From the NCBI GenBank assembly GCA_034190875.2, contig CM067357.1:17100807-17164806 (forward strand): a stretch of 64,000 nt of DNA, written 5' to 3'. The DNA is from Urechis unicinctus. Its lineage: Eukaryota; Annelida; Polychaeta; Xenopneusta; Urechidae. A program made the position numbers and the translations under genes. Under the pieces are notes generated by a model, which saw nothing but the letters and a program-made list of their open reading frames with translations, searched no databases and was not told where the DNA came from. Position 1 is the stretch's first letter, and each line of letters begins with the position of its first letter. Positions 1 to 11,740 of this stretch are shown piece after piece.

Positions 1-414
1 GATCAGTCTGACAAGTCAGTCTGGTGTACCTTTGTTTGCTAATGAACTAAGTGCTATCGTTGTTTGGTGGAATCATGTAATTAAAAATGTTATTGTTTTC
101 AAGTAATTCATGGATAAATAAGTCATCTATCAGTAGCGGTATATCAAAGTCATCTATATAAATCATGCGTGGACAAATAGTGCCAAAAGATGACATGTTG
201 TGAAAATAGATGACTTTGCATATTCGATTACTTTTAAATGGCGATCATTCCACCACATTGTTTCATGAGAAAAAGTGATTTTGTCACACATTTACAGGGA
301 ACAATGGCTTATTTTTATAACAATTGAGCAACAGCTTCCACGGTGAAGTGCGTTTTCCATGCAAGACCACCCTTTCGATGTTTTAAAATATCACATGAAA
401 GCAGCTATTGATTC
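1..414 (+). repeat. ZNF1 upstream region, inverted relative of 59.9-60.3 kb
   Basis: This non-coding stretch in front of ZNF1 resembles the reverse complement of 59,891-60,340. Matching blocks in the same order include TGGTGGAATCATG, AGTCATCTATCAG, TGTTGTGAAAATA, GAGCAACAGCTT (GAGCAACAGCTT versus AAGCAACAGCTT) and AGCTATTGATTC. The last of these lies just before the ZNF1 splice acceptor. The likeness is clear by eye but diverged. It probably represents the upstream intron or promoter of a duplicated zinc-finger gene, so it marks an inverted gene duplication rather than a transposon end. Confidence 0.75.
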
Positions 415-1473
415 ATGTCTATGTGTAACAGGAAAATTCTAGCTGACGGAAACCAATACATCGGAATGGAAGACGTTAAAGCAGTCATAAAACTGGAGAA
501 CCCTGAAACTATCTGTGATGTATATTCTTGCATGCAAGGTGAACTTGACTCGGACAAATTTGCTTTGCTCCAGAATTATAAAAAGGAGAGCATTGATTGT
601 GACACCTCGGACGAGTCATCGTCCATTGACATTTCTTCTAATGGTCGCCATGAACTGGGAGCCGCTGTCATCGCTTTCAGTCGATCTGGGGCTTTTGATA
701 ACCATGTTGTGAATCATAAGTCGTTCGCTCGTGGAAGCAATATCAAAAGGCATAAAAGAACGCACACTGGTGAAAAACCTTACAAATGTGACTCTTGTGG
801 AAAGTCGTTTGCTAAAAGAAGTCATGTGACGCAACATATGAGAACGCATACTGATGAAAAACCATATCAATGTGACACTTGTGGAAAGTCGTTTGCTCAT
901 GTAAGTAATCTGACAGGGCACATGAGAACGCATACTGGTGAAAGACCTTATAAATGTGACACTTGTGGAAAGCCGTTTGCTCGTGGAAATGATCTAACCA
1001 GGCATATGACAACGCATGCTGTTGAAAATCCTTATAAATGTGACACTTGTGGAAAGACGTTTGCTTTTGGAAGTAATCTAACCAGGCATATGAGAACGCA
1101 TGCTGGTGACAATCCTTACAAATGTGACACTTGTGGAAAGTCGTTTGCTCATGGATGTTATCTAACAAGGCATATGACAACGCATACTGGTGAAAAACCT
1201 TTTAAATGTGACACTTGTGGAAAGTCGTTTGCTGATGCAAGTGATCGAACAAAGCATATGAGAACGCATACTGGTGAAAAACCTTACCAATGTGACACTT
1301 GTGGAAAGACGTTTGCTCGTGGAAGTCATCTGACACAACATATGCAAAAGCATACTGGTGAAAAACCTTACAAATGTGACACTTGTTTGAAGTCCTTTTA
1401 TAGTGGAAGTCATCTGACACAACATATGAGAACGCATACTGGTGAAAAACCTTACAAATGTGCCACTTGTTGA
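415..1473 (+). CDS. C2H2 zinc-finger protein (ZNF1), C-terminus decaying
   Basis: Encodes up to 352 residues. Residues about 9-60 carry a segment shared with ZNF2 (LADGxxY, KAVIK, SDK, LLQxYK, TSD). A degenerate finger follows, then eight complete C2H2 fingers with TGEKPYKC-type linkers. The protein stops inside a ninth finger after CATC. Zinc-finger-like coding continues past the stop to about 1,610 but is interrupted again, so the array once had more fingers. Family knowledge suggests a nuclear DNA-binding regulator; the target is unknown. A splice acceptor ends at 431 and matches the one in front of ZNF2. However, an exon starting at 432 is not in the phase used by ZNF2, whose ATG lies just after its acceptor. 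ZNF1 lacks that ATG, so the upstream ATGs at 415 or 421 would have to be used, or the start is lost. It may be a dying paralog. Confidence 0.8.
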   Translation: MSMCNRKILADGNQYIGMEDVKAVIKLENPETICDVYSCMQGELDSDKFALLQNYKKESIDCDTSDESSSIDISSNGRHELGAAVIAFSRSGAFDNHVVNHKSFARGSNIKRHKRTHTGEKPYKCDSCGKSFAKRSHVTQHMRTHTDEKPYQCDTCGKSFAHVSNLTGHMRTHTGERPYKCDTCGKPFARGNDLTRHMTTHAVENPYKCDTCGKTFAFGSNLTRHMRTHAGDNPYKCDTCGKSFAHGCYLTRHMTTHTGEKPFKCDTCGKSFADASDRTKHMRTHTGEKPYQCDTCGKTFARGSHLTQHMQKHTGEKPYKCDTCLKSFYSGSHLTQHMRTHTGEKPYKCATC

Positions 1474-1612
1474 AAATCGTTTACTCAGGGAAGTCATCTG
1501 ACATAACATATCAAAAGGCATGTTGTTGAAAAATCATACGAATGTGGCACTTGTGGAAAGTCGTTAATTAATAGTAAAAGTCATATTTGGCATGTCGGGA
1601 CCCATTCTAGTA
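1474..1612 (+). pseudogene. Decayed zinc-finger remnants 3' of ZNF1
   Basis: Directly after the ZNF1 stop the same reading frame still spells finger pieces such as KSFTQGSHLT and YECGTCGKS, with a further stop and a lost second-finger histidine pattern. This is the residue of one to two extra fingers, now outside the open frame and probably part of the 3' UTR. Confidence 0.75.
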
Positions 1613-1661
1613 AGGTGACGTTAATATATATGTGCACAAATGTATCTACGACATTCATTTT

Positions 1662-1689
1662 AATAAATGTATGATTCCCTGTGAATAAA
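1662..1689 (+). terminator. Two AATAAA polyadenylation signals of ZNF1
   Basis: AATAAA hexamers lie at 1,662-1,667 and 1,684-1,689, about 190-215 bases after the ZNF1 stop. The second has a T-rich stretch (GCTATTGTTATTATT) just after it. This is the usual arrangement of an animal 3' end. Confidence 0.6.
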
Positions 1690-3234
1690 AGCTATTGTTA
1701 TTATTCCACGCATGACTACTGTCTTGGGCTCCAAGAATGTAATATTTTAACGTATCTGCTCAGTATCCTATAGGGCAATGTAACGCGCACTTTTCATATA
1801 TTTATTGCTGGGGTGTTCTGTTTGGGATGCCATGGTATGAAATTGTGTCACGATGTGTCGCGGGACCGTGTTCCATGCCATTGACATTACTGGGCAGTAG
1901 ATTCTGTTGACTCAAATGGAGTAGTTTGGGGAAAACAAAAAGTATGTACATTTTCGAGGAAAGAATAAATCAAATATTTAATCAGAGAAAGTCAATAACA
2001 GAATAGCAATAGAATGTAACCGCGCAGGGTGCCATGCATATGATAGAATTAGTTGGAATGGCTAACTTCCTGTTCTGTAGCTTAGGAATGACACGAATGA
2101 AAACGCTAATATTCATTTTAATGCTATTTAAATATTAGCATCAAAACATCATCTGTCCTTGAGAGCGAAATAACGTTATACAAGATAGAAGTGGTTGAAG
2201 AGAATCCTGCAAACTATTCAGCATTATTTTCTCTTTGTTTGATAATTTCAGCAAAGCACCAGCGTTTTGTTGACCGAGTCGCTTACGTGACTATGTCATG
2301 TCGACGCAAAAGACAATCATCAATGGAAGTCGTAATTTAGTCCACCTGCTCCGACATACTATAACGTGGCAAAGAGACAGATGTTAACTTATAGAGCGCC
2401 ACGACCACACTACATGAATATAATACAACAATAATATAACATTTTGCAATTGGTGAGATACTTTCTTGTCATTCATATCAGCAATTAAACGGACTCAAAT
2501 AGCACTGATCAATTGACGAAAGACATTAAGTGTTATAACATTTGCTATTTTATTAATTCCTACATCCCATCCCTTCCTTCGTAGCTAATCTCTGTCTTGC
2601 GTCAAGCCTTTCGCGAACTTCCCGTTTTCGTCATTCTTTTTACACTTCTGCCTGCCTAAACCTCTCTCCCTCTACTTAAATTCCTCCAACATCAATCCTT
2701 TCTCCCCTTTTCCACCCCCTACCCTTACCCGTTTCATTCTCTGTGTCTTTCTCTCCGTTCACTCCCCCCCCCCCCACATCGCTCATAATACCTTCCACCC
2801 TTCATATTCCTTTGTAACTAAAAAACCTTCAAGGTGTCACCTGCCCCACATCAGTCTTTCCTTTGCCTCCGGGACCATTATAATCTACACGTCTGCCCGT
2901 TTGAAGTGAATAAACTGTGTCTGCCAATAACACAGACTAATAAGTCGATAATGCAGTTAAACTAAGAAACTGGTAATAATATTTAGACCGCGACATATGC
3001 ATTTATTAACTGTTAGAGATTGTGTCACAAAACCAGTATTGTTTAGTGTATGCAATACTCCCAGATCATTTGAATGGCAGTGAACATGAACAATTTACTG
3101 TTGTTCTGTCATATCGTCTTCCCAAGTTCCTTGTATGCATGAGGTACATGACAAACCCAGTGCTGACAAAACTGGCCGTTCATAATTCACGTGAGGCGTT
3201 TTAGACAGATGACTGACATCTCAACTTCTACCCC
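1690..3234. other. Intergenic, with a pyrimidine-rich tract
   Basis: I see no gene here. From about 2,565 to 2,880 the plus strand is strongly C/T-rich, with a C run near 2,766. Similar tracts occur at 8.0-8.1 kb and 23.6-24.2 kb. Confidence 0.5.
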
Positions 3235-4560
3235 CTAGCACACTAGCCTTCTCTAACCTTATAACACTTGGGCTCGCTAGCCCACATATAACCGCCTCCC
3301 ACTAGCGCTGCGTCAGTTTTGAAAGGCCCCTAAATACCAAGTAATAAAGACCGTGGCTAGTTGCTGATAAGACCAATCTTGCCTTCCTGCACCAATCATG
3401 AGTTACTGGACGCGACACTTCAAGAGTTTGGTGAAGCCAATATTGGAGTGTTTATTGAGATAACCAAAGTAGACCCAAGAATGTACAAGTTGATAAAACA
3501 TCACATAACGCTTATATATTGCAGTAGTTAACAACATTAACCTGTTCCAAGATAATATTCGGCGGTAACTGCCCGTGTAGTCCCTCAAAATTTTGCATCT
3601 TCCGATAGCTCAAACATTGCAAATGTCGCTCACGAATAGTGTATGTGATCTTTCCATGCCAGTCGCTATATTGCAGTCATTCATCGAGAGCCCGATAAGT
3701 TTAAGTAACGAGTATGGTAGACCAAGTGTTGAAGATCAACATCGCCACTAGATTCGCCACTTGATTGGTCACTAGTTTCGCCTCTCGTTTCGCTCCTGTC
3801 TTCTGGTATTCAGCCAATGTGTGCTTGCTCAGTACTAATCCATGCTGCCCACATTCGAGTGGTTACGGTCGTTGGTACGAATTCGGCAAAATCTCTTTCC
3901 CAAACAAATGCAACATCAACCCGGTAACACAAATGCGAGTATCATGCTGCTGCAATAAAGCATCAATTAAAACAAGCTGCATGTGAATACAATTAAGTTG
4001 AATGCAATGTTCATTAGATACTCACCGGCATACATATGTATGAAATGCTCGTTATCAGTCCCACATCTCTCCTTTACAGTAGAAATGTCCTGAATCCACT
4101 GAAAAGAACACAGCAATTTCACCAACTGTGTTTTTGATACACAGCTGCGCACAATATATTGTACGTGTCGCGGGTGCCTGACACAGGCCGCCTACACAGA
4201 AAAACCCCATACTCCGTTTGGAAGGACAAGAATGTAGCCCCTGTGTTTGCTGAATTTGCTGCATAAGCAAAATGACGACAATTGTCAAGCCAATAAGACT
4301 GGGCATCGCGACCTGTTGGTGGTGTTTGTTTGCTTTGCAATGGCGGTCAGCTCGCTTGTTGCTTCTGCCGGTACGACCATGCAATTACGGCCTACCACAG
4401 AGGTTCCTTCAGTAATATAGGAGCACAGCGTGTGTCCCGTGTTGGTAGATCGGAGAGCTGATGACAGGATCACATAAAGCACTACAGGATAGCACGCGTG
4501 TCTAGAGGTGCTATGATCAATAATGTACTCCACTTTTAGCCGGTGTCAGCTACAAATGCA
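3235..4560. repeat. Segmental duplication, copy A
   Basis: Shares an ordered series of near-identical blocks with 8,105-9,440. Examples are CTCCCACTAGCGCTGCGTCA, GGCTAGTTGCTGATAAGACC, GATAGCTCAAACA and TCATCGAGAGCCCGAT. The same donor-side sequence ACTCACCGGCATACAT also appears in both. The copies sit in direct orientation about 4.87 kb apart and each carries a PAN-domain gene on the minus strand. Confidence 0.85.
3700..4390 (-). pseudogene. PAN/Apple-domain secreted protein, pseudogene copy
   Basis: This is the degraded paralog of the gene at 8,537-9,345. Recognisable pieces in the order of the intact copy are NSANTGATFLSFQTEYGV, then CAQLCIKNTVGEIAVFF, then STVKERCGTDNEHF with YAGE at the conserved donor near 4,025. 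They fall in three different frames, so exon 1 carries at least two frameshifts. The second exon (about 3,765-3,905) has lost roughly 80 bases that in the intact copy code for the Cys-rich core of the second PAN domain. The Ser-Gly repeat tail is also much shorter. An intact protein cannot be made from this locus. Confidence 0.8.
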
Positions 4561-6149
4561 TTAAAATAAAGCAATGCACATTTGAAAAGTACAATTGATA
4601 TGTAAATATGTGTGCGTTACGATACGGGCAATGGTGTCGAGCTTGCTGTCATGAATAGATAGAAATGATGGATGACTGAATTGTTGGTTTTAATGGATCC
4701 GACACTTGTTCCACAAATGAGGCAGTCAAATGCAACTTGTCAGACAGTTCAGCTCCGACCAATATAATAGCAGTGGCAATCATTACTACTTTATACATTG
4801 CTAGAAGGTCTGTATATTGTTAGACATCTGATGACACGGCAGTGTTCATCGTATGTAAATGTGTGACTTTCGGATATCAGGTGAAGACACCAGCAGGTGA
4901 TAACCGTGTCGTATTGGGAAAGCATGGTACATTTGTCCGCGGATGTAGATGCATGTTATTATAAATAATAAAACAATCTTACTGGTATTACGGTCCTGTA
5001 TAGGTTATGTCTTCACATTTTAAAAGTTAATTAGCAGAGATGTAGCCCTCTGATATGGACTAGTCACTAAGCAGTGTCTCATTTACGAGTTACGCGATGC
5101 AATCAATATCAACTTGTTTTACACTGCATAGAAGTACACGGACGCTATAACGCATTCCTCTGACAAACAACGACAGTTAACTAGTGTGCCTTCTTCCGGC
5201 GGCCGGTTATCCGCCTTCCGCAGCGCATTTTTTACCACGTAACAGACTTAGTTGTTCCGATTTATTACCGCTTTTGATTACCTTCACGCATGGGACAGTT
5301 GTTCCTAACTCAGAACATGGAGTGATGGGAGTTCAAATGATCGTGCAGGGTTATTTGTTTCTCTTCTAAGATGTGGTATATTGATGGGTCCCCTTTTCGT
5401 CACTTTGGCTTGGTGTAGATATGGTCCATATTTCCCCACGGAGGCTTACCCTTCCATTGTGTCTGGCTGACAGGCCTCCTACCTGGCAATGTTGATGAAT
5501 TTTTATATTTGTCCTTATTTTAACAGCAGAAGAGGTGTATTGCGCTGCTGTTGGCTAGAGCAACACCACGATGATGCCCGTAATGTTGATTGCAATTGCA
5601 ATGGTTATTTCTGCGTGGATAATAACGTCCCTTTGCTTTTATAGTCAAATGATTCATCAACTACAAGGCATTCTTGTTGAAAACCTAGGTTTACCTAGGA
5701 CAATAACATTGCACCTGCTCAATGACTCAATTCATTAATTGCTTGTTTGCATACTTTTGCCGACAAAATTCAAATGAAATTTTTTAAGTAGCAATATCGA
5801 TAATTTATTGGTAAATATGTATACCAAATAACAAGAAATGGTTAAAATGGAGTGGCTAAAGTAATTGGACAAAAACGAAATAAAGTTAAAATATGCAAAA
5901 CACGCTTAACGCTCAGAACCTTCGTCAGCTCAAATTAGTGTACATGGTTACCCGAAGCACAACATGCCACCTCAGGCTTAACACTCATTCGATTACAAGT
6001 GCGTAATGACGACCTACAAGGTGCCCGCAAACGTCTGTACTATTAATAATCTATCTATTATAGAATTAGCCTGTTGATATGGATCCAATAATAATCGTCA
6101 ACTAACCATCTGCGCATACTTATGGGGAATGATGGGCGCCATTTTACGA
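4561..6149. other. Intergenic, nothing recognised
   Basis: Short open frames only, none resembling a known family. A TTTATT (minus-strand AATAAA) near 5,803 could serve the GT92 gene, about 340 bases beyond its stop. Confidence 0.4.
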
Positions 6150-7780
6150 TTACGGCCAACGCTGAAGAGCGCGTTGTATGCGTTGTAAACGAACGATGAT
6201 CTTGTCAAAGAATCGATGAGCCTCGAACCCAGATACAGTGTTGGTATCATTGCCACGCCTCCTGTAGTGGTGAAGATATCCAAGCTCTCTTTCTAGTTGG
6301 CATTTATCCACATATTTTCGGGTTTTTATGTATTTTGGTTGAACGAGGCGTCCTACATTATGTATTTCACAACCTTGTATTGCTCTTGGTTGAATGATAT
6401 ATTTATAGCGGCATGATCTACTTGCGTGTTCGGTATATAACAAAGAAAGTGGCCGCAGCCTAGTGACTGTGGTATTACTTGCTATTACAGGATTTGGTGG
6501 GAGGTCTAAGTTAAAAATAAATGAGTCAAGTCTTATCGCCGCATAATGTCGGCAAGTGCTTGCCTCAATCATATCTAGTATTGTATTATGTTTGCTTGGA
6601 AATAATAATTCATCCAAGTCTACAAGTATTAAGTATTTGGTTCGATACATGTACCTTTGGACGCAATCTTGAATGACCGTAAACTGACCATGATAGTGAA
6701 TCTTGCGCACATCAGCAGGTCTCCAGAAAGAAGCTATATCCACAACTCCTTGTTTTACATAATGTTCCACAACAGGTCGAAGAGCCGAACTTCCAGTGGA
6801 ATTGTACAGGGCTATTTTTGTTGCACCCAGCATCATATAAACTTCCACAAATTCGATTAACTGATAGGAATTAGAATAATTTGAATGAATAGGCGAGTGA
6901 ACACAGACACTGATGTTGTGCTGAAGTGGATCCGCTACCTTTGTGTTTTCTAATCTTAGAGCGTAGCTTATGGTGCTGCAGTTGTTTAAATCTTCTTGTT
7001 TGATAAATGTAACATAATCAGGAGTTGACCTGCTCCATTTAGATGTTTCGCATATAAAATAGCTATCAACGCAGCCTCTGGAATATGGAAGCAAAAGATT
7101 AAATGTCAAAAATGTTGAATGAATGACTGGACAATTACATGTCAATATTGAAATAGAGAACGCAAATTGATTTGCCATCCCGTATCTCATGATCGAGCAA
7201 AGTGGCAAAGAACGATGGCCTCTCAAATAATACACATATATAAATTCATTGTGATGATCACGCTGTACCATTATGACTACAGGGATGTAACATATACTCA
7301 CGGTCTGCTGCGGTGGGAAGAGATTTGGGTTGCTCTTACAATTTTACAGTGTTTCGTGCCATACCACAGTATACACGTAATGTTACAGTGATCTCGGAAT
7401 CCGATGACCCTAACTAATTCTTTGCCTTTTATGCGAGCATCATAATATGCTGAATAAACATACGCTTTACCGCATATTGGAATAAACGTTTTCCGGTTCT
7501 CGTATATTCTTGCCTCTCCAAGGCTACCATGTGGGCATAGTGGGATGGATGCAGAGATATTCCGGTGCTCAACCGGTGGTGCGATGAATAATTTCTTGGC
7601 TAATTTGCAACGTTGCACAGCTGATATATTATGGTTAAGGAGCTGTTTCTCCAACACAAAATTGTTCAGGATGCCCGCACTTGTATTAACCACACGGGCA
7701 GGTGCATTATGCAGCTTGCTTAAAATCATTTCTATAAATCGTATAGCTGGATCACTTGTATTTTGCATCTGTGCTTCCAT
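6150..7780 (-). CDS. GT92-family (DUF23) glycosyltransferase, two exons
   Basis: Exon 1 runs 7,780 to 7,302 and exon 2 runs 7,077 to 6,150. The intron of 224 bases has a GTGAGT donor and a TTCCAG acceptor, and the phases match (phase 2, rebuilding a Pro codon). The spliced product is about 468 residues. Exon 2 holds the GT92 signature: SVCVHSP, LIEFVEVYMMLGATKIALYN, the block IHYHGQFTVIQDC, and the metal-binding acidic motif LVDLDELLFP. By family knowledge GT92 enzymes are Golgi type II membrane proteins that add hexoses, for example galactose onto fucose in the nematode GALT-1 case; the acceptor here is unknown. No membrane anchor is visible in exon 1. A stop lies a few codons upstream of the first ATG, just before a possible acceptor (TTTCACCAG), so an anchor-coding exon further upstream is plausible. 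Several N-glycosylation sequons are present. The gene looks intact. Confidence 0.85.
7078..7301 (-). other. Intron of the GT92 gene
   Basis: GT at 7,301-7,300 and AG at 7,079-7,078 on the minus strand. The intron sequence is open in one frame, which hides the splice if only open frames are read, but the glycosyltransferase match resumes exactly after the acceptor. Confidence 0.75.
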
Positions 7781-8104
7781 AGTGGAAGGCTCTCCACAGG
7801 GAAACTGGTGAAATCCTTACTAGACGTAGTTTAAATGCTTAATGTGTGTTACCCGTTCCACGTTTTCCTTAACAGCGTGGTGTTGTGATGGTTGGTCCTC
7901 TAATGTTAACACTATATGATGCCGAGTATTGATTGTTCTATAGAGTTGTAGAAGCCATCTGCACTTGTTACTAAGGCCAGTAGGGTATATGCGCCTGCGT
8001 GCATATTTTCCCCTCGTTTCCGCCCCTTCCTTTCCTGTTGTCTTCTCAATGTCCTTCTATCCGTCCACGTCCCCCTCCCTCCTTATCCCCGCCTCCCTCC
8101 TACA

Positions 8105-9440
8105 TGACACTGGCCTTATCTTTCCCTGTAACACACGGTAACGCTTGCCAACATATCGACCAACTCCCACTAGCGCTGCGTCATTTATGAAAGTCCGCTA
8201 AATACCAAATAATGGCTAGTTGCTGATAAGACCGATCATGCCTTCATGAGCTACTGGAGACGTAATTAAAACAGTTCGAGATGAACTAACTTAAACAAAA
8301 GAATGTTCAAGTTGATAAATAATCAATATATTGCAGCAGTATTTTACATCAGTTCCTAGGTACTGTTCGACGGCTACTGTTTGTATGGGCCATCAATATG
8401 TCGAATCTTTTGATAGCTCAAACACTGCAAGATATCGCAGGATATCCTCAAATTCCGCGCAGTATAAATTTTGCCGAACTGAAACGTGATCTATTCATTC
8501 CACTCGAAATATTACGTTCAGTCATCGAGAGCCCGATTAGTCAAAGAAACGAGGATGGTATACCAAATGTTGAAGATCTACATCGCCAGTTGATTCGCCA
8601 CTAGATTCGCCACTTGATACGCCACTTGATACCCCACTTGTTTCTCCGTTTGATTCTCCAAATAAATCGCCACTTGATTCCCCACTTGATTCGCCACTTG
8701 TTTCGCCGCTTGAGTCGCTCCTGTCATCTGGTACTCCGGCCAAGGTGTGCTTACTCAGGTAGCAGTCCCCACCAGGTGTCCATTCAGCGGCCTGGCACAA
8801 AAACTGCTTCATGTTTGCACAAAGATCCCAACACTCATCCATGCTGCCCACGTTGGGTTGGATTTGGTCGTTGTAACCTTTGAGATAAGAATTCGACAAA
8901 CTCTCTTTTTCCCAAACACCTGCAGCATCAACACGGTAACGTGAATGTGAGTATCATGCTGCTGCGATAATGCTTCAACTTCAACAAGCTGCATGTGAAT
9001 ACAATTAGGTCAATGCAATGTTCATAGCTACTCACCGGCATACATGTATATGTGATGGTCGTAATCAGTTCCCCCAATTCTTTCCTTTACAGTAGAACTG
9101 TTCTTGACGTCACACGCATAGTTTCTTGAATCCAATGGGAAGAACACAGCTGTTTCACACAGGGTGTTCTGGAGACACAGTTGTGCACAATGTATCTTAC
9201 TGGCTACGCGCACCTGGTACAACGTGTCCGCCAACACAGACACCCCATACTCCGTTTGAAACAACAATAATCTCGCCCCCGTATTTGCTGAATTTGCTGC
9301 GAAAGCAAGATGAAAGAAAACAATCAGAGGGCAATGAATAGACATTGTGATCTGTCTGCTGCGTATGTTCGCTTTACAAATGCGGTGTGCTCGCTTATGA
9401 CTTTATCTCGCGTGAGTATGACCGTGCAATTACTGGCCTC
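8105..9440. repeat. Segmental duplication, copy B
   Basis: Partner of 3,235-4,560. This copy keeps the intact PAN gene. A C/T-rich tract stands beside it at 7,990-8,105, as one does in front of copy A, so the duplicated unit may extend into that tract. Confidence 0.85.
8537..9345 (-). CDS. Secreted two-PAN-domain protein with Ser-Gly-rich tail
   Basis: Exon 1 runs 9,345 to 9,036 and exon 2 runs 8,919 to 8,537. The donor is GCCG|GTGAG and the acceptor GCTGCAG; the phases fit, rebuilding a Gly codon. The product is about 230 residues. Residues 1-16 form a signal peptide (MSIHCPLIVFFHLAFA). A first PAN/Apple-like module has CAQLCLQNTLCETAVFF. A second module has CWDLCANMKQFLC and GGDCYL. The tail of about 50 residues is built from (S/T)-G-(E/V/D) tetrads such as GESSGESSGD. 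Acidic residues next to Ser-Gly pairs are typical of glycosaminoglycan attachment, so the protein could be proteoglycan-like; that is inference. PAN modules generally bind proteins or glycans outside the cell. The paralog at 3.7-4.4 kb is broken, so this is the surviving copy. Confidence 0.75.
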
Positions 9441-9867
9441 CCATCAAAAATTGAACGTCTGTCAAGGCGATGGTTCATCGGAGGGTTGAATGGATGAATG
9501 CATTAATAATTGCACTGTAAAAGGAACAAAAGTACCCATCGGAAGTGATCTACGTCATACATTGTGTACCACAGCCATGATCAGTTATTTATTCTGATTA
9601 TTGTCTGTGTCGCCCGTGAATTAGACCACATAAATAACGGGGCAACAATCAATATTCCCGGAATAATATATGAGCTATATGGGTGCAAAGCGCTCCGGTT
9701 TCATTGGTGGATGATGACAATGGCAGAAAGTTCATGTAAGAGGAGCCATAGCCAGAATATTTATGCTTGCATGATTGATAACACTCACCATTGACATCCT
9801 ACCATCATATTTTTATAACTAATCTTGACCCGCAACTCTGTCAAAAGGCCAGCCGTGAGATGAGTAA

Positions 9868-9986
9868 AGCGAGGGAGGGCGAGGGGTTAGTATTTCTAGG
9901 TAGGGCGAGGGATGAATAGGGCGAGGATTGGATAGGGCGAGGAATAGAATAGGGTGAGGGATGAGTAGGGCGAGGGGAATAGATGA
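9868..9986. repeat. Minisatellite, about 16-bp G-rich unit
   Basis: Repeats of the form TAGGGCGAGG plus five to seven variable bases, about six to seven imperfect copies. Confidence 0.7.
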
Positions 9987-10306
9987 AAGTAACCGTACCT
10001 GGATTGTAGACAAGGGAAATTTCGTGGTCTATCTCTACCCCAGACAGGCAGATTTATATATTTGACAGTGCTTTACCTGGAAGTCACAAACCAAATTATA
10101 AACCGACCTTCAGCAAATACGTCCCTTTATCCGCAGCTCGCCCCTACTAAGCAACCCACCTCAGGCGATTTGTCATTCGTACAATTTGCTAATTTTTATC
10201 GTGCTCACCCGTATAGCCGTATCGTAATGCACACATACCATGTGCTGAAGCGTCCTTCATTCTGGACCGAAACAATTATCAGGATATATTCTTCGACAGT
10301 CATGGA

Positions 10307-10361
10307 TGTATATATATATGTTTATATATATATATATATGTTTATATATATATATGAATAA
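10307..10361. repeat. AT microsatellite
   Basis: Alternating TA runs broken by three TATGTTTATA-like interruptions. Confidence 0.8.
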
Positions 10362-10529
10362 TTCACGTTCCCAGTTGTGATGCAAGTTGGGTACATCTTA
10401 CTTACAGTTACATTGGCAGTGTGTACTGTACAATAGGGGAAGCTTTGACGTCAAATATACACTAAGTGAAATGAGATAATACAGCGTCCGTTCTGCAATT
10501 TGCGCGATGTTATCGGTGAAAGGGTGTGG

Positions 10530-10878
10530 ACCTCTGTGACTGATGACAGAAGTGGGGGAAACCTGCTCTCCGTTGGTATCGGTAGAGAATGGGATTCTGA
10601 CGGTTGGGTGGTCCTTGCAAACGCCATAGCAGCAACACACCACTTAGGCATAGACGAGAGACTTAAATGGCCTGGTCCACTTTATAGGCGACACCTATGA
10701 TAATCGTTTACATTGGTTATTTCCATCCGCGTGTACTTTCCTATTTGTTCCATTTATCCTAGAAGGCGGCTGTTCAATAAGGTCAATAATATTCACCCCA
10801 TCTTTTCTAGGCGCCATATAACACATTGTTGTTGGCGTACCATTAAACCCTATACTTACCATACTTACCTAGGCAAGT
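10530..10878 (+). mobile_element. Old copy of the short LINE-derived element (plus orientation)
   Basis: The order of landmarks matches the 16.3-kb copy read on its minus strand. A head piece contains AACCTG, GTTGG, GGTGGTCCTTGCA and CAACACACCACTT. Next come GACGAGAGACTTAAATGGCC and CCATTTATCCTAGAAGGCGG. The tail is GCCATATAACACATTG, ACCATTAAACCCTATACTTA and CTTACC repeats ending near 10,878. Many substitutions make this the most diverged copy in the window and the only one in plus orientation. It has no coding capacity. Confidence 0.75.
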
Positions 10879-11732
10879 GATGCAAACATTATTCATGAGT
10901 ATAAAATTATTGGAATACAATCGCATATATTTCCGCTGAACACGGCATTCAATGATCATGTTGGTTTTATAGTTAATAAATGTGTGACATTATAAGACAT
11001 ACATGTAGCTTGATAGACACAGGGGGATAACCTAGTGTATATGGCTGTATCGTTCTTTATGGGCATTTTTTACCCTTTGTCGACATCATTTGTCTGCAGT
11101 ATATGCGACTATTGTAACGATCGCCTATCAAGCAACGATTCAGTTTAACTTAGAGTCAATAGATTGCTCCTGATCAACATTGCGCCACAATATATTTTAG
11201 ATACGACAATATTTGAATCCCACTGTCTTCATTTATCATCATTTAATGTACTGCCTTACGAGTAGAGTTACTTTGAATAAATTCATGCTGATATCCAGTA
11301 ACAAGAGTTTTGCGTTATGAAAGCCATCCATGTGATATGCAGGATGCATTTGACAACGAAAAACCAACAGATGCAAGACTTTGCAAAAAATCCCTGAGAA
11401 ACCAGACAGTGGTATATGAATTGTAAATGAGGCAGAACACGAACGTTTAATTTATGGGAAGACCGCGATGTTCTGCTGGTCGCAGGGGTGTGTGTGTTTG
11501 CACGATGCTACAAATATGCACCTTCTCTGGAATCGATGTCAAGCGTGCATAATGGATTTCCATCGCATCTCTGAGAGTCACTCAATTATGTGACAAATCC
11601 AGCCGCATTGCATACCTATTAGATATCTAACGCCTGGCTAGATCGATCACTACTTTCTCATCATACCTAAAATATTGAGGACTGTAAATGAGCTAGTCGT
11701 GGCAAAGTTTGCGTCATCGGCCTACTTCGTTA

Positions 11733-11740
11733 CTATATAA
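11733..11740 (+). promoter_or_regulatory. TATA box candidate for the PAN-lectin gene
   Basis: CTATATAA lies about 90 bases upstream of the ATG at 11,827, which would place a start site near 11,765. The spacing is right for a short 5' UTR. The evidence is position and sequence only. Confidence 0.4.

Noticed and set aside
616-1521. Minus-strand open frames across ZNF1
   Set aside because: Shadow frames of the repetitive zinc-finger coding sequence, with the same periodicity.
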